From positions 2,046,001 through 2,110,000 of the forward strand of contig CM066302.1 of NCBI GenBank assembly GCA_033807695.1: 64,000 nt of DNA. Direction: 5' to 3'. A program made the translations under genes and the position numbers. The DNA is from Daedaleopsis sinensis (taxonomy: Eukaryota; Basidiomycota; Agaricomycetes; Polyporales; Polyporaceae). Of the stretch, positions 1 through 12,207 are shown one piece after another. Positions within the stretch are counted from its first letter, which is position 1. Every line of letters begins with the position of its first letter. The notes beneath the pieces were generated by a model. It saw only the letters and a list, made by a program, of their open reading frames with translations, was not told the DNA's origin and did no database searches.

Positions 1-1810
1 CTGAGCGGAACCAGCGCACTGTCATGGAGTTAGCAACTCAACCCGGCAATGGTACGCACCTATCAGACAGTTTCTGTCACCACCGCGACTAACCATGCGC
101 GTTCAAAGACGTATGTGCCGACTGCAAGTCGCGAAATCCCCGGTGGGCATCACACAACCTTGGCATCTTCATCTGGTGAGTCCTCGTTGCGCAATCGGTC
201 AGGGATCGGCTCACTCTGAGCGACCGCGACCAGCGTTCACTGCGCGAGCATACACCGCAAAATGGGCACGCATATATCGAAGGTGTAGGTACGGTCGCGG
301 TCTGTGTGGGATTCAGCAGCGTAACATGTTTCTGTAGGAAGAGTCTAACGATGGACTCATGGACCAAGGAACAGGTCGAGGTGCGCGGACACAGTTTACG
401 CTTCTATTAACAACCCTCTGACACTCTACCTACCTCAGACTATGAGGGCCAATGGGAACATGAAGTCTAATGCGCACTACAACCCCGATGAAACCAGGCA
501 TCCTCCGCCGACGAACATGATTGACCAGGAGCGAGATAGCGAGTTGGAAAAGTACATCAGATGTGAGTCTACCTCCCTATGTAACCTAGCGTCCATCCAA
601 TGTGCTTGCAGATAAGTACGAGTACAAGAAGTTCGTCTCCCGCTCATCACAAGTCGCTGCCTTGCTCGGACCTTCCAAATCCGCCACCAGCAAACTCTCA
701 TCCACAACACCCGCGCGTCCACAAACGATGCCTCCGTCGAGCTCATCATCAACGCCCTCATCCTCACGACTTCCCGCTACGCCCGCCGTACCTTCTCACG
801 TACCTTCAAATGCACCAAGTTCCGTGGAACAGTTCCGCACTCAGTCGCAAATACGCTCCGCCTCTCAACCTGTTGTCACTTCCGTGCCTTCAGTGAACCT
901 CCCTACTCAAGTCCCGCCCACACCGGTGACACAACCCCCGCAGCAGCAGTCGTCTAATCCCTTATGGAACGATCTGGCGCAGCTACAAACCCCCGCTACT
1001 AACTCGTCTCTACCCCTTCAATTCGCTCCAACGCAGCCGATGGGCATACCCAACAGTGGGCTCTCTGCTCCGAATCAGTACTCCGGGCTCTCCGCAAGTC
1101 CGAACAACCCATTCCCTTCCCAGTTCTCTCAGCAAGCGACGGGCATGTTCCCAGGAGGCGCGCAACGCAGTCTCAGCCTCAACACCGGTCTCAGTTTCAA
1201 CGGAGGGATGAACATGGGCGGCATGACGCCGGGAATGACAGCGGGGTCTTCGTCCATGTACCAGCCACAGCCCTCTATGGGTGGATTCTCGTCCCCTGCT
1301 GCTAGTTACCACCCACAGCTGCAGACCACGCCAAGTCCGAGCCCGTATAACGCAAGCCCCCAATCACTTCCGTCGATGGGCCTCGGCGTACAACAGCAGC
1401 AACAGCAGCAACAGCAGTTTGCACAGTCGTCGTTCGCCCAACAGATGCTTCCCCCGCAACAAGGCTCCCCAATGGTTCCGTTCCAACCGCAAGGCTCGCC
1501 CATGATCCCTCAACAGCAGCTCGGACAGATGCAGCCCTCGCCGATGTACCAGCAGCAACAGCCGATGCAACAGATGGGCAATCCCGGGATGTACATGCAG
1601 GGCCAACAGCCCCAGTACCAGCAGCAACCACAGGGGATGGCGCCGTTCGGCTCGCCGCAGCCGCCGTTCATGGGTGGGCCGTCTCCCGCGCAGTTCATGC
1701 CCCAGCAGCCGCAGCAACAGATGTATGGGCAACCGAATGCGTTTGGAGGCACGGGATGGCAGCAGCCGGGCTTTGCGGGTCAGCAGCAGCAGTGGGGTGG
1801 TGGGATGTGA
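1..1810 (+). CDS. ArfGAP-domain protein, SMAP/Age2-like (5' partial)
   Basis: This encodes a GTPase-activating protein for Arf small GTPases, acting in vesicle traffic at Golgi or endosomal membranes. The visible exons are 1-51, 109-175, 234-284, 338-380, 439-562 and 612-1810, all with GT-AG introns of 49-58 bp. They read ERNQRTVMELATQPGN, then the zinc finger CADC...CVHC, the ArfGAP arginine region IHRKMGTHISKVKSL, MDSWTKEQVE, and the domain end HYNPDETRHPPP and YIRYKYEYKKF. The remaining tail of about 390 residues is low complexity and rich in Q, P, S, G and M, with a short polyglutamine run near 1390-1420. The start codon lies upstream of the window. One N-terminal ArfGAP domain and a long Q/P-rich tail fit the SMAP/Age2 group better than Gcs1 or Glo3. 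The domain is certain; the exact orthologue is not. Confidence 0.9.
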
Positions 1811-2032
1811 TGGGACTGGCGAGGACAAGGACATTGGTATTTGGTATGTGGCTCTATCTATGGACGCGATTGCGCTGTGTTCGATCCGCTATGAAGACGT
1901 TATGATACATGATGCAAGGACTCGCAATATCCTCAGACGCTTCCTGTCTACCCCTGTACCCGAACTCGTCTACGATGTGGCGCATCCGTTCGGCGTGGTG
2001 TGTCTCGCCCTCCCCGCGCACTTCCGTCAACT

Positions 2033-3251
2033 TCAAGCCAGCTCGCCCTCGTCGTCGCCCTCGTCGCCGCCCATGATCCGCCGCGTCTGCTTGTAACACC
2101 GCACAATCCGCCTTACGCGCCCCACCACCGCCGCCCTCCCCTCCTCGCCCACGACCTGCCGCAGCTCGCCCACCGCGTCCTCGACGTCCGCCAGCCGTAT
2201 GCGCGGGCCCCAGATGCTGTGCCGGTACGTGTCCACGAGGCGCACGCGCTCGAGCGCGTCGGGCCCCGGGCGCGCGAGCAGCGCGGCGACCGTGCTCGGG
2301 GGCAGGAGCGTCGCCTGCCCGATGTGCAGCGTGCGCAGGGTGGGCACGGGCGGGAGCAAAGGCGCGTCGCGCGCGAACGTGCGCCCGAGCTCGTCCGAGG
2401 GGAAGGACAGGTTCGTGAGTGTGATGTGCTCGACCGCGGTCCAGGTGCCGATCGCGCGGATGAGGTGGTTCGTCGCGGCGGGCACGATCTGCCCTCGTAT
2501 GTATGTATGCGTGTGTGGTTCGTGCGCGCGCGGTCGTTTGTGGGGTTTTCGTGGGTGAATTGATACATATTCATAGCGGACGGATCAACGGGGGCTCGGG
2601 CGGTTGCGGAGGTTGTGCGAGCTCACCGCTGTGGAGAAGTGGTGTTCTGGGTCTGGCCCCTTCCAGATGAAAGTCTTCGGACTGAGCGCGCGCCGTGGTG
2701 TTAGCAGCGAGGGTGGGGCAGCCGTTCCCGCGCGAGAGAAAGACCCACCTGGCGAGGGAGAGGGCTTCGTAGATGTAGCTCAGGTGCGGGTTTCTGCTGT
2801 GCGAGTGCAGCTGCAAGGAGAGCACGTCCAGTGGCACCTGCTCTGCGCCCCTCAATGCATCGTCGGATTCAGAAGCGTGACTTTGAGGCTGAAGATCGTT
2901 TTGCATGTCAGCGTCGCGCAGAGGAGTACTCGTCGCGCCCGACAGAACTCTTATCGACTGCAGACAGCGCCGCAGCGCGCCGGTGAGGTGCTTGAACACC
3001 TCGAAGTCCGCCTCCCCGCCCGCGAGCTTTATCTCGAGCGAGCGCGGCGCACATACGAGCGCGGCGGTGCTCTGCGCGAAGAGGGCCAGGTGCGTAATGG
3101 AGCGGAAGCGGAGGTTCGCGTGGAGGTGCGGCTGCCCGAGCGCGAGGAACGTCCGGTTCACGCAGAGGACCGCGCTCGGGCGGGTGTGGATGTGCAGCGC
3201 GAGCGCGAGGATCTCTTGCAGGAGCTCGAGGGGGAGGGACGAGAGCGACAT
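2033..3251 (-). CDS. F-box-like protein, hypothetical
   Basis: The N-terminus, MSLSSLPLELLQEILALAL, is a typical fungal F-box start: such proteins bring substrates to SCF ubiquitin ligases through Skp1. The first ATG of the frame is at 3251. The reading continues through a leucine-rich region to about 2630. A second well-formed segment at 2488-2033 contains WTAVEHITLTNLSFPSDELG and LRTLHIGQATLLPP, which looks like a leucine-rich-repeat-like wall, and ends at TGA 2033-2035. A donor at 2626 and an acceptor at 2489 are visible, but their phases do not join the two frames cleanly. One more intron, or a frameshift inside 2640-2800, must be involved. The substrate is unknown. The C-terminal RRIVRCYKQTRRIM and acidic tail are plausible coding sequence. 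The F-box call is reasonable and the exon structure is approximate. Confidence 0.6.
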
Positions 3252-3545
3252 GGATGCAGGAAGCGAGAGGGAAGAAGGCAAGGTTCGAGAGGTCGTTCGC
3301 GGGAAGCTGGACGCTCGAGATAGGAGATCCTAACAATATACTCATGATCAAACTAGCGCCCGCGTAGTCAGAAGTGTAGGAAAAATATTAATCGTTAGGG
3401 AGTGGCCGCAAAGTAATCCAACGGGTAGCAATGTGCATGGAGCACGGAACAAGCATTGTGCAAAAGTCATACGTCGACCAGGTTAATCGCTGTCCGATAG
3501 CTCGATCTAGAAAGCGAAACGACGGACATAAGCACGCGGTAGCCG

Positions 3546-6353
3546 TCACGCAAAATTCGAAGTGAAGCTCACCGTCTCCGCCACCTTCCGTTTCGCCCTC
3601 GTCGCTGCGGCCCTCGTCGTCGACGTGCGTCCTGCAGGGGCGAAGGTCAAAGTCGCCTGCGTCGCAGTCTTACTCCCTGCCGCCTTCGATGTCGCCGCGG
3701 TCTTCTTCGCGGGGGCCTTCTTCGTCGATTGACTGTGTGTGCGTGTGTGTGCACAGGGTAGCAATCGCCGTCAGCACTCCGCGTATTCTCCACACGCGGG
3801 CGTGTACGTACCTGAGCACAGCTGCGCGGTTAGTGCGCTTCGGCGGCGCGGGCTCGTCTTCCTCGATCTCGTCCTCGTCTTCGTCGTCATCGTCGGAGAC
3901 CACAGCCGCCTTCGCTCGGCCGCGGGCTGGGGCCTTCTTCGGCGCCGCTGCCTTCTTCGGTGCCGCTGCCTTCTTCGGTGCTGCTCTACCCTTGGCTTTC
4001 GTGGGCGGAGGCGCGTCGGACAGTTCAAAGTCGGACCCGCCGCCGTCTACGTCCATTGCCATGGAATCCACGCTAGCGTCCGAGTCCTCTACTGCAGCGG
4101 CCTTCCCTTTACCCTGTACAAGCAGTGGTTCAGAACGACATTGAGAACCTGCGAGACCGGAACACACCTTGCCCTTCGTACTTTTGTCTTGCCGTTTGTC
4201 AAGATAAGTTTGCTCGTGTTCTCCACGCACTTTCTCGACCTTCGGTGCGCGTCAGCTAACAGATTACAGACACGCAACGCGCACACGTACGATCTCGTCA
4301 AGAGTGTCATCGTCTATGTCCCCTTCATTTGCTTGCACTCCCTTCATTAGGGACCGCATAGCAGTGCCCACATGCCTAGAACATCGTACGAATGGTGTCA
4401 ATAAGGCCATAAGGCCAAAGCACAAACGTAGAACTCACGTCTCGATCGCGTGCGAGTCGTCTTTGTCCACGAATGTTTCGATAGCATCCGACATCCCAGC
4501 CTCGCCCAGCAACTGCAACTCCTGCGCCGCGAGGTACTCCTTGACCAGCGTCTGCACGCGCACCTTGCTCAGCTTCTCCGCGGCCGTCAGATTTGGGTCG
4601 TCGATGCTCAGCTCTGGCATATCGGCCTTGATCTTGCTCGCCCGGTTGGTGTTTTTTCTCGAGCGGTGGAACGTGAGCACGTCTCGCGGATTCGCGACCC
4701 GCCCCTGGAACTCCTGGCCGAACCGGACCGGGTTGGACATCTCGCTGACACCCGTGGTGTCGACCTTGAGACGAACAAGAGGGAGCGGACGGGGCAGTTC
4801 GGGCTCGCCCTCCTCTACTGCGCGTGCATTACGCACATCCCATTCCGCGTTCGCCTTGTCGATAAGTTCGTTCACCTGTGATACCGCACATTGAGCATAA
4901 AGGCTAGATAGAGCTAAGGACGCACTTGCCTTTGTCTTGAGGAACTTGGTCACCTCGATCTTGTCGTTGATGTCGAACCCTTCTTTATCAGCCTCCCCAC
5001 TGAGGTCGACCTCATCAATCACGAATGGCCGGACGCTTCGCAGAGCAATAGGAGCGAGATCGAACTGTTTGCCAGCAATCTGCAGCAATGCGACATGTCT
5101 GACGGCCAGTGTCAGTCGGGTTCTACTACCACGTGAGATATATCGCACTTACTTCTCGATAGCCTCCCCGTCGGCGAGCGAAGTCGCTACCGACGAACCA
5201 GGCTGCGTGATGTAGTACCGCTTGCCAGCGACTGGCTCAGGGATGACCCGGCAGTCATGCTCATGGCCCCAGACAACCAAGTCGATGCTATCGTCGAACA
5301 TGCCTTCCGGAACAGATTGCTGCGGCCCATGGGCGACCCTGTATGAGCGACATGTGAGTATCGCGCGTCGAGCACACGAAAGGGCGCCAACCTATTCTGG
5401 TGCAACAACAGGACATTGAACCAGCTGTCTTTGTCCTTCGGCATGTACATCCTGACGCGGTTGCTGCGGAGCTCGAAGTGCATGCGCTGGTCCTTGACAT
5501 TGCCCACCCCGTACAGGCCCAGTCGCGTGTTACCCTTGCGCAGCAGCACAGGCCGTATGGCGATGCCCTCACTCTGAGCCTCTGAATCATTCAGTGGGAG
5601 GTCGATCTTGCCCATGTAATTGATCAGGCCGGTGACGGAGAGCATGTCCAGCGCGCACAGGGCTCCTTCCTGAAATGACGTGAGTCCCGTAGATGAGTAA
5701 CTGTGTACGAAATTCTTACGGGGCCGGCTCCTTGTGGGTCATCATGGTTGCCGTGGATCGAGAACACGGGGATAGCTATGTTGAGGTTAGGGTCTTCGTA
5801 GTTGATCGCTGGGAAGCTACCCGGTCACTATTGGGACGTGGAGCTTGGTTGCAGTTGGTCGACAGCACTCACGAATACCCTGCCGCTTTTCCATCGTTGG
5901 GGTCGCTCAGGAGTTCGATCTGAATCGGACGATCCCCAAGGGTATACTCTCGCAACAGGGCCATGACTTGGTAGAGACAGTCTCTTGACGGCCGGTTTTC
6001 GTGAAACAGGTCGCCCGCAAGGAGGATGAAGTCAACCTTCAGGGTAACTTAGCACTTACAGTCCGTTTGGCTGCCCACCGCTAACAACTCACATCGTGCT
6101 TCACGGCAAGTTGGAGGATCTCCTTGAACGCGTTTATAGAGTCCTGACCACGTATGGGATCTCGCTCGAGGTAGCCTATGTGATTATCCGTCGCTAGCAT
6201 GATCTTGATAGTGTCCTCCGGAACTGGCACGCCGAATAGTCAGTAATTCTTCCACGCCTGTGGCTCATACGCCCTTGAGAACAGATACTCACAAGCATTT
6301 TTGATGGTCGGAGGAGGAATACCCTCGTTCTCATCCCCAGATTGGTCGCTCAT
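3546..6353 (-). CDS. MRE11: Mre11 double-strand break repair nuclease
   Basis: This is the nuclease subunit of the Mre11-Rad50-Nbs1/Xrs2 complex, which processes DNA double-strand breaks and telomere ends in the nucleus. ATG 6353 begins [15 protein letters not shown]. After a short intron come the phosphodiesterase motifs in order: [34 protein letters not shown] and [10 protein letters not shown]. The capping and DNA-binding part follows ([40 protein letters not shown]). The C-terminal tail has three [14 protein letters not shown] repeats, an acidic run of D and E near 3850-3900, and basic blocks before the TGA at 3546-3548. Several introns of 50-70 bp interrupt it. All metal-binding motifs seen are intact, so it should be active. 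It shares a 261 bp upstream region with the divergent transporter gene at 6615. Confidence 0.95.
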
Positions 6354-6614
6354 CCTGCTGCGGGGAAAGGAGGGGAGTTCAAAGTAGCGTGGATGCTGGT
6401 GGACGTCGAGAATCGAAAGAAGCGGGTGACTCCGAGCCTCGAGTCGGACGCGACGCGACGCGTAAGCGCCTGCACGCGCTGCATTGACGCCCGCACGCCC
6501 ATCGCGGCCAGCGCGACTGCGGAGTCCGGACGCTGCTGAGTCTCTTCTCGTTTCACGCCCCTCTCCAGGCGACGCCAGCTCTTTGCTTTGGCCGGGAAGC
6601 CTACTACACCCAGA
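6354..6614. promoter_or_regulatory. Shared upstream region of MRE11 and the nucleotide-sugar transporter
   Basis: This 261 bp interval separates the start codon of MRE11 on the minus strand from the start codon of the transporter on the plus strand, so it must hold both 5' untranslated regions and both core promoters. No TATA box is obvious. It contains clustered CpG-rich short words such as gacgcgacgcgacgcg. Confidence 0.6.
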
Positions 6615-8100
6615 ATGTCGCCACAGTCCCCGCAACAGCCGCCGTCGAGGGCGTTGGTGGTAAGTCCTGGTCGCGTGCATGCGTCCGAGAGCCAGCTAAC
6701 GGTCAGAACAGATCGGCACGGTGTCCTTTTACTTGGTCGCCGCCCTGGCGGTATGTTCTGCAAATGCGCGCTGCGTGAACGCTAAGGCTGATGTTGTCCG
6801 GGACGTGTTGTTGCGGTTCAGATGGTCATGGCGTGAGTCTGCTTTAACTTCACCATTACATGAGGTTCCGCGACCGTGATGGGTGTCTTTTCGTTGGTGC
6901 TTTGACCGACGAAAGTTCGCTGCAGCGACGGCAACAGTGCTGACTGACGGTATTGCACAGAAATAAATGGGTCCTCAACACCACGAACACGCCTCTATTT
7001 TTCCTCTTCACGCAGCTGGTCATCGCTGTCGTGCTATTCCTGATCGCCCACATGGCGGGCTTCCTCCAGCTACCTCTACAACTTGACTTGGAAGTCTGCA
7101 AAGGACTGATACCCATGGTTGGCCTGAATGTGATTGGTCTCAGGTGCGTGCCTCTGCCTTCTGCGACATAATGTTTCTTCAACTTCTCCGGTGAACAGCG
7201 CAAGCAACTATACCCTCAAGTATGTGGATGCTTCCTTCTACCAGGTCGCACGCGGGATGGTTCTCCCGTTCACGGTCGCAACCTCGTTCTTCCTCCTCAA
7301 CGCCCGTCCTTCTCTCCGCATACTGGGTGCCTGCGCCTTCGTCACCGGCGGCTTCTTCATCGGGGTTTTCCTCGATGGTACTCCCGTCTCTCTCGTTGGC
7401 ATCATGTTCGGCGTGCTGAGCTCAATGATTACCGCTCTTCACTCGGTGGTCATTAAAAAGAGCTTGGAGGTCGTCCATGGAAGCGCGCTCCATCTTTCTT
7501 GGTATACCAATCTCATCAGCTCCTTCATCCTCATACCGCTTTTCATTCTTGTGGGTGAGCTTCCGGATGTCATGGAGCTGCTGTTCGGAGTCGACCCGGC
7601 CAAGCCCGATGTGCTCTCAACGTTCGTGAAGGGATCAATCATCACTGTGCGTTCCAAACTCAGACTCTCTGACACGCTTGTTCATTTGAATAACCTTCGC
7701 TGCGGCTGTTGCAGGGTGTCTTCGGCTTCCTTATGAGCGTCGCGAGCTTGATGTCGATTAAGGTCACCTCACCGATCACGCACATGGTCTCTTCTGCCGT
7801 GCGCGGTGTTGCCGTCTCCGTGCTGGGAGTCTTATATTTCCAGGATGTCATCTCAGAGTGAGCTCCTAGTCTTTTTCACCAAGTGAGCACAACCATTTGA
7901 CGTCGATCCACAGAGGACGTGCGAGTTCCATTGCCGTCATCCTGCTCGGCTCCCTATGGTATACCTGGATCAAGCACGTCGAATCACAACCCAAGGCACA
8001 ATACGAGCGTGTTGCGCTTGACGAGATGGAGAAAGGCTCAGCGAAGCAAGAACATGGCCACGCCCTCCGCCGTTCGCAATCGCGAGACGCGCGGGACTGA
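6615..8100 (+). CDS. GDP-fucose-type nucleotide-sugar transporter (SLC35C1-like)
   Basis: This is a multi-pass Golgi or ER membrane antiporter of the drug/metabolite transporter superfamily. The spliced exons 6615-6659, 6712-6750, 6822-6832, 6961-7143, 7199-7646, 7715-7857 and 7914-8100 give 351 residues. The third exon is only 11 nt. Diagnostic stretches are VMANKWVLNTT near the N-terminus, SNYTLKYVDASFYQVARG, the loop VTSPITHMVSSAVRG and the C-terminal GRASSIAVILLGSLWYTWIK, all close to the GDP-fucose transporter subgroup. About ten hydrophobic segments are present. The tail is hydrophilic and ends HALRRSQSRDARD. The substrate is inferred from family resemblance only; another GDP- or UDP-sugar is possible. 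It is divergent from MRE11. Confidence 0.88.
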
Positions 8101-9349
8101 GTGGCCTAGCCGCCTCAATACGGCTTATGGCCTCCGTAATGTGCATGCATACCATATAGACACGATCAACGTTACACAACGTATCCGTAAGACTCGATGA
8201 AATATCGGGCCATCGTGCTGCTAATATATAGACCTTCTATCCGTGCCGACTCAGTACTCAGGTCTGGCAGTCTCGAATACAAATCGGCGACATCTTGCCG
8301 CGTGTGCCATCGCGGAGTTCGGCGGACGTTACCGCTACGACAGACCCAGGGAGCTGCTGACTCGACTCGCTGTTCCACAGAACGGAAACGGCTGCGCTTG
8401 CTTTATACCGAGAGCTACGCAATAATGCTTGAGAATTGAAGGTGCGTACAACCGTCTAGGATCGTATGTTCGCCCGTCAATGTGGTATATAATGTTGCAT
8501 CTAGACAGGCGCGAGCTTCTGGTTGGAGGTTGCAAGACCGCTGAACGCGGCCGGTGACATCTTGTACCCCGAACCTCGTCGGCTGGTACACTATATTCAT
8601 CTGGCGTGTACCGATACAATCGTGATCTCCCCTCTACTTCCTACGAGCGTCGTCCACCGGTGACCGAGCAGCGCCGATGCCCGCACCTCCCCACCCCATA
8701 CGTCCCCAAGTCCTCTTCGTTGACGCAATTCAGTAGCGCTGCCTGAATCATGTAAGTATGGTGCCTTCTCTCGCCTCTGCCGGTCGCCATCAGAGGTCAA
8801 TGATGTACCTTCTCAGCCCCACACCAACCTGAGAAAGGGCGTGGAATGTGTCCTCCCCGTGCCTTGGATTGCCCATGTGGTCTTGCATAGACACAGCACT
8901 GGCATCGCTACGGCAAGCCTTAATTTGTCAAGCCAACAACTGGTATGATGATCTGTGCCTGGCAATTCGGTGCGTTAATATTGTTCTGGCTCGGCGATAC
9001 AGATCTAGCAGTGCCAGATTAGGCCGTGGATGCTCTTGCCAACAGGCCAGTCGGTGCTGCTACATTCTGATATATGTCCTCTCTAGATCTCTCCAACACT
9101 TGATATGGATACATACAACAATGGAGATATAAGTTACATACCATCCGCTCTGCTAGATACGTGCTGTCGAGTGGCCAGGCCATTTTACATCATCGTTCAC
9201 CACCCGAGGTTCTTCCCTACTCTCGTAGACAGCTCAGTCGCGTCGCGGTCACCAGTCGAATATCGGTCCTTGCCATCCACGTTGACGCTGCCAGAGGAGT
9301 GCTGCGATGTCGATGGTGTGAGTATCGGCGCTCCTGCGTTCGGAGGTCG
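8101..9349. other. Intergenic, no gene recognised
   Basis: These 1.25 kb hold only short frames without family motifs or consistent splice patterns. They lie between the 3' ends of the transporter and of the DUF6534 gene, so they probably contain two converging 3' untranslated regions and spacer. Confidence 0.5.
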
Positions 9350-11436
9350 TCAATGTGGACGTACCTCAGGCGGCATCGCGATGACGAGGCTGTTCTGGAG
9401 GTTGTTGCTTCCACCGCCGCTCCCAGTGCGAGCGCTGAATGGGGTGAGCTGCCCGACCGGCCGTGACTCGAAGTCGTCGACTAGCTCCGCCCTGCGGCCG
9501 ATAGCCTTCCGTGAGTTGAGCCTACGGAACATTCACATCGAATACGTCAGCTTGAGTGTCTTCTGAGTCGGAGAGTGGCTATGTACGTACATGGCGAGGA
9601 AGGAGATGGAGTACACTGGTGAGAGGTCAGTCGATGCTCGTGAACGGACGAATGACTCAGACTGCACGTACATTTCGCGGCGATCAGAGAAAAGCTTCCG
9701 TAAAGAAGGTCGTGGGGGTTCGTCAGAGACTGTCGTGCCGATGAGCCCGTGTCGCGCCATAGACGGATAGGTGGAACTCACGAAAACGAATGTCAATATT
9801 GAGAACATGCTGCAGTCCGACGGATTCATTAGTATACAGTCAGACTAGTGCGATGGAGTCGGCGACGAACGCAGGAATGAGACCTAAAGAAACACATCGG
9901 TGTGAGGCTTGAGCTAGTGCGGGGCCACGCGGGATTGAAACACGTACCGGTGTTAATAGCGTATAAGATCAGGGCATCGATCATCGAATGCGTCCTGCGT
10001 CATGAGTGTCAGTCAATCACTTGGTCACAGAGCGAAGGCTGATCCTTACGACTTGAACCCATCTCGCGAACGTCCCTTCAGCAAGATGAGAATGAGGACG
10101 GCCGTCAACAGGCCGTCTGTAAACGACGCTAGTCCGTACTCGACTGCGAACAGCCACTGGTGGTAGAGATCAACAAACTCTCGGTATCTTATGCGCAAGT
10201 ATAGCTCACGAGGAACTCGTCGAACTTCTCAACCGAAGGGAGAGTAAAGCTGAAGATTCAATGCGAGTCAGTTTGTGATATGGATACGTGATTCGAGACA
10301 GACAACGCACTTTAGGATGCAAGCAGCTATTCCTCCATCAGCGCAAGTTGCATACGATGACAGTTAGATGCCACTCACACAAGCCAAGTCCTATGATAGT
10401 ACCCATTGAGTGTCAACGCTGAAGTCGACGTAGAACGGTCATCTCACCTAGCTCTGCGAGGCACAGCAGTGCCTACGGCCAAGCCACGTCGACGTGAGTG
10501 AAGGAAGGGTCTGGTAATTGACCCAGTACTCACCGCTAGCACCACTATCCAAATGTATTGGCGACCCACTGCAGATTGAGTTGGTCACATGCTAGAACGC
10601 CCCATAGAGACAGGATGCATGCGCACACTGATAAATACGCCGGGCGTAGAAGCTGGCGAAACACAAGTTAGTGGGTCAATTCTATACACATGAGCTCATG
10701 GGCGCATCAGTGGACGCACCCCTGTATTCCGACCACGGACAGGATCTATACAGAGACGTCGCATTGTGTCAGAAGAAATCTGTTTCATGGTAGAGACGCC
10801 TCACCCCCATGATTGGCACCATCTAGAAGCGTCGTCAGCGTCAGAGTCAGAATTTGCATAAGAGATTATGTTGCTTACCCCGCCCGACCTGGAAGATGAC
10901 TCATAGTTAGCGCATAGAGCGTCATAGTCATAGTTTCGATACTCACCAAAGACTGGGTTCCCCGAGTTGAATGAGGCTCGCTCCGCCTACAACCAGATAC
11001 ATGTAGCTGCTCGAATTGAATCAGCGTGTATCCATAAGAATACCTGAACAGATACCGACGTTGTGTGGAACATGAACACTGTTGTTAGCGTCTCTACAAT
11101 CATAACAAAAAGGACCTAAGAGGGGATGGCGGGTAAGTCAATGCCCAGATAGTGCGCGCAGACGACACCCACCCAGATCTTGATTATGACACGGTCTTGA
11201 GGGTACGAACGGTAGTACCGCAAGGTCTGATGTAGCGAGAATCCATAAAGCCTAAGAGCGTCATCAGTACGCAGTAAATTAACCCTAGTCCAAGCTTAGG
11301 CTCGATTTACTCACAAGATTGAAATTGATAGGCCGATGTAGAGCGCGCCAAAGGTAGCAGCCTTAGTGGGGAGCGCAATCGGAGGACCCGCCAACGACGG
11401 ATCAGCGGCTTGAGGAGTGCCAGTAGTGGAATCCAT
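9350..11436 (-). CDS. DUF6534-type seven-helix membrane protein
   Basis: This is an intron-dense gene read from ATG 11436. Exon 1 (11436-11315) gives MDSTTGTPQAADPS, then a first helix GALYIGLSISIL. Exon 2 (11251-11173) gives LYGFSLHQTLRYYRSYPQDR. The next exon gives VLFVMIVETLTTVFMFHTTSV. Further down are FYARRIYQ, YIWIVVLA, WLFAVEYGLASFTDGLLTAV, KGRSRDGFKS, MIDALILYAINTGLIPAFVA and a C-terminal NSRKAIGRRAELVDD before TGA 9350-9352. This order, with helix pairs and the GFK...ID.L..Y.INTG block, is the pattern of the DUF6534 family, which is expanded in Agaricomycetes and has no settled function. Exons between about 10,560 and 10,900 are very short and their phases could not be assembled uniquely, so either they are micro-exons or the gene is damaged there. 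Confidence 0.75.
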
Positions 11437-12207
11437 GTTCCTCTGTCGGTTTGAGCGGGGAGGACCGGTACAGCAGGTGAAACAGCCTACGCCGGGACCA
11501 GTGAGTCGTTAAGTACTTGAGGTGCCGCACCGCAGCACCCATCGGTGAGAAGTGGTACTAGTTACTATACTACTTCGTCCGAGTGGCGAGTATACTCCGG
11601 GTCTGCCATCAGAAGACCATCAATGCGGCGACAATCATCTGGTTACATATATCTTTCCGGCGGCCCGCGGCATGCTGCAAGGGCATGGGAAGCCATCTCT
11701 CTCTCCGAGTGTGGTCTTGAGTGCCTGTCCGAGCAGTGTGAACCTGTGCGGACACCCAATACATTGACCGGCGGCAGAAGCTGATTGTAGATTTACGTGA
11801 TGTCTTGCCAATTGCGACATGATCATATAATCTTAGCGCAGAGGGAAGTGGAAACATACCCTTGACCACGACGCTCTGGAAGGAGAGAAGTGAGTGAAAT
11901 GATGCGGGTCGGTCAGAGCCACTGCCTCAGTATTGGAGGATGCGGCTATGGTCAAGCCACGGACGCCCATGGCCCTGCAACGCAATACGATACCTCGTTG
12001 ACCATGGTTGACGTACAACATTCGTACTGGTCAAAAGGAGCTTGAAGGGCAGGAACTGTAATTTACGAGCGTTGCACCATATTAGCGCTGTTATTCGGAG
12101 AGAACTCGGAGGCGGAGTCGATAACAAGTTGAAGGAGATGGAACGAACATTCCTAAAGATGCCACAACACCGTGATCCCGTAGCGAGATCCTTAGCATCG
12201 TGGCACG
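11437..12207. other. Intergenic, no gene recognised
   Basis: This 0.77 kb lies upstream of the DUF6534 gene and downstream of the alpha/beta hydrolase, both on the minus strand. Only short, unsupported frames occur. It should contain the DUF6534 promoter. Confidence 0.5.

Noticed and set aside
1306..1834. Cysteine- and leucine-rich minus-strand frames
   Set aside because: They are the reverse of the glutamine- and proline-rich tail of the ArfGAP protein (CAG read as CTG, CCG as CGG).
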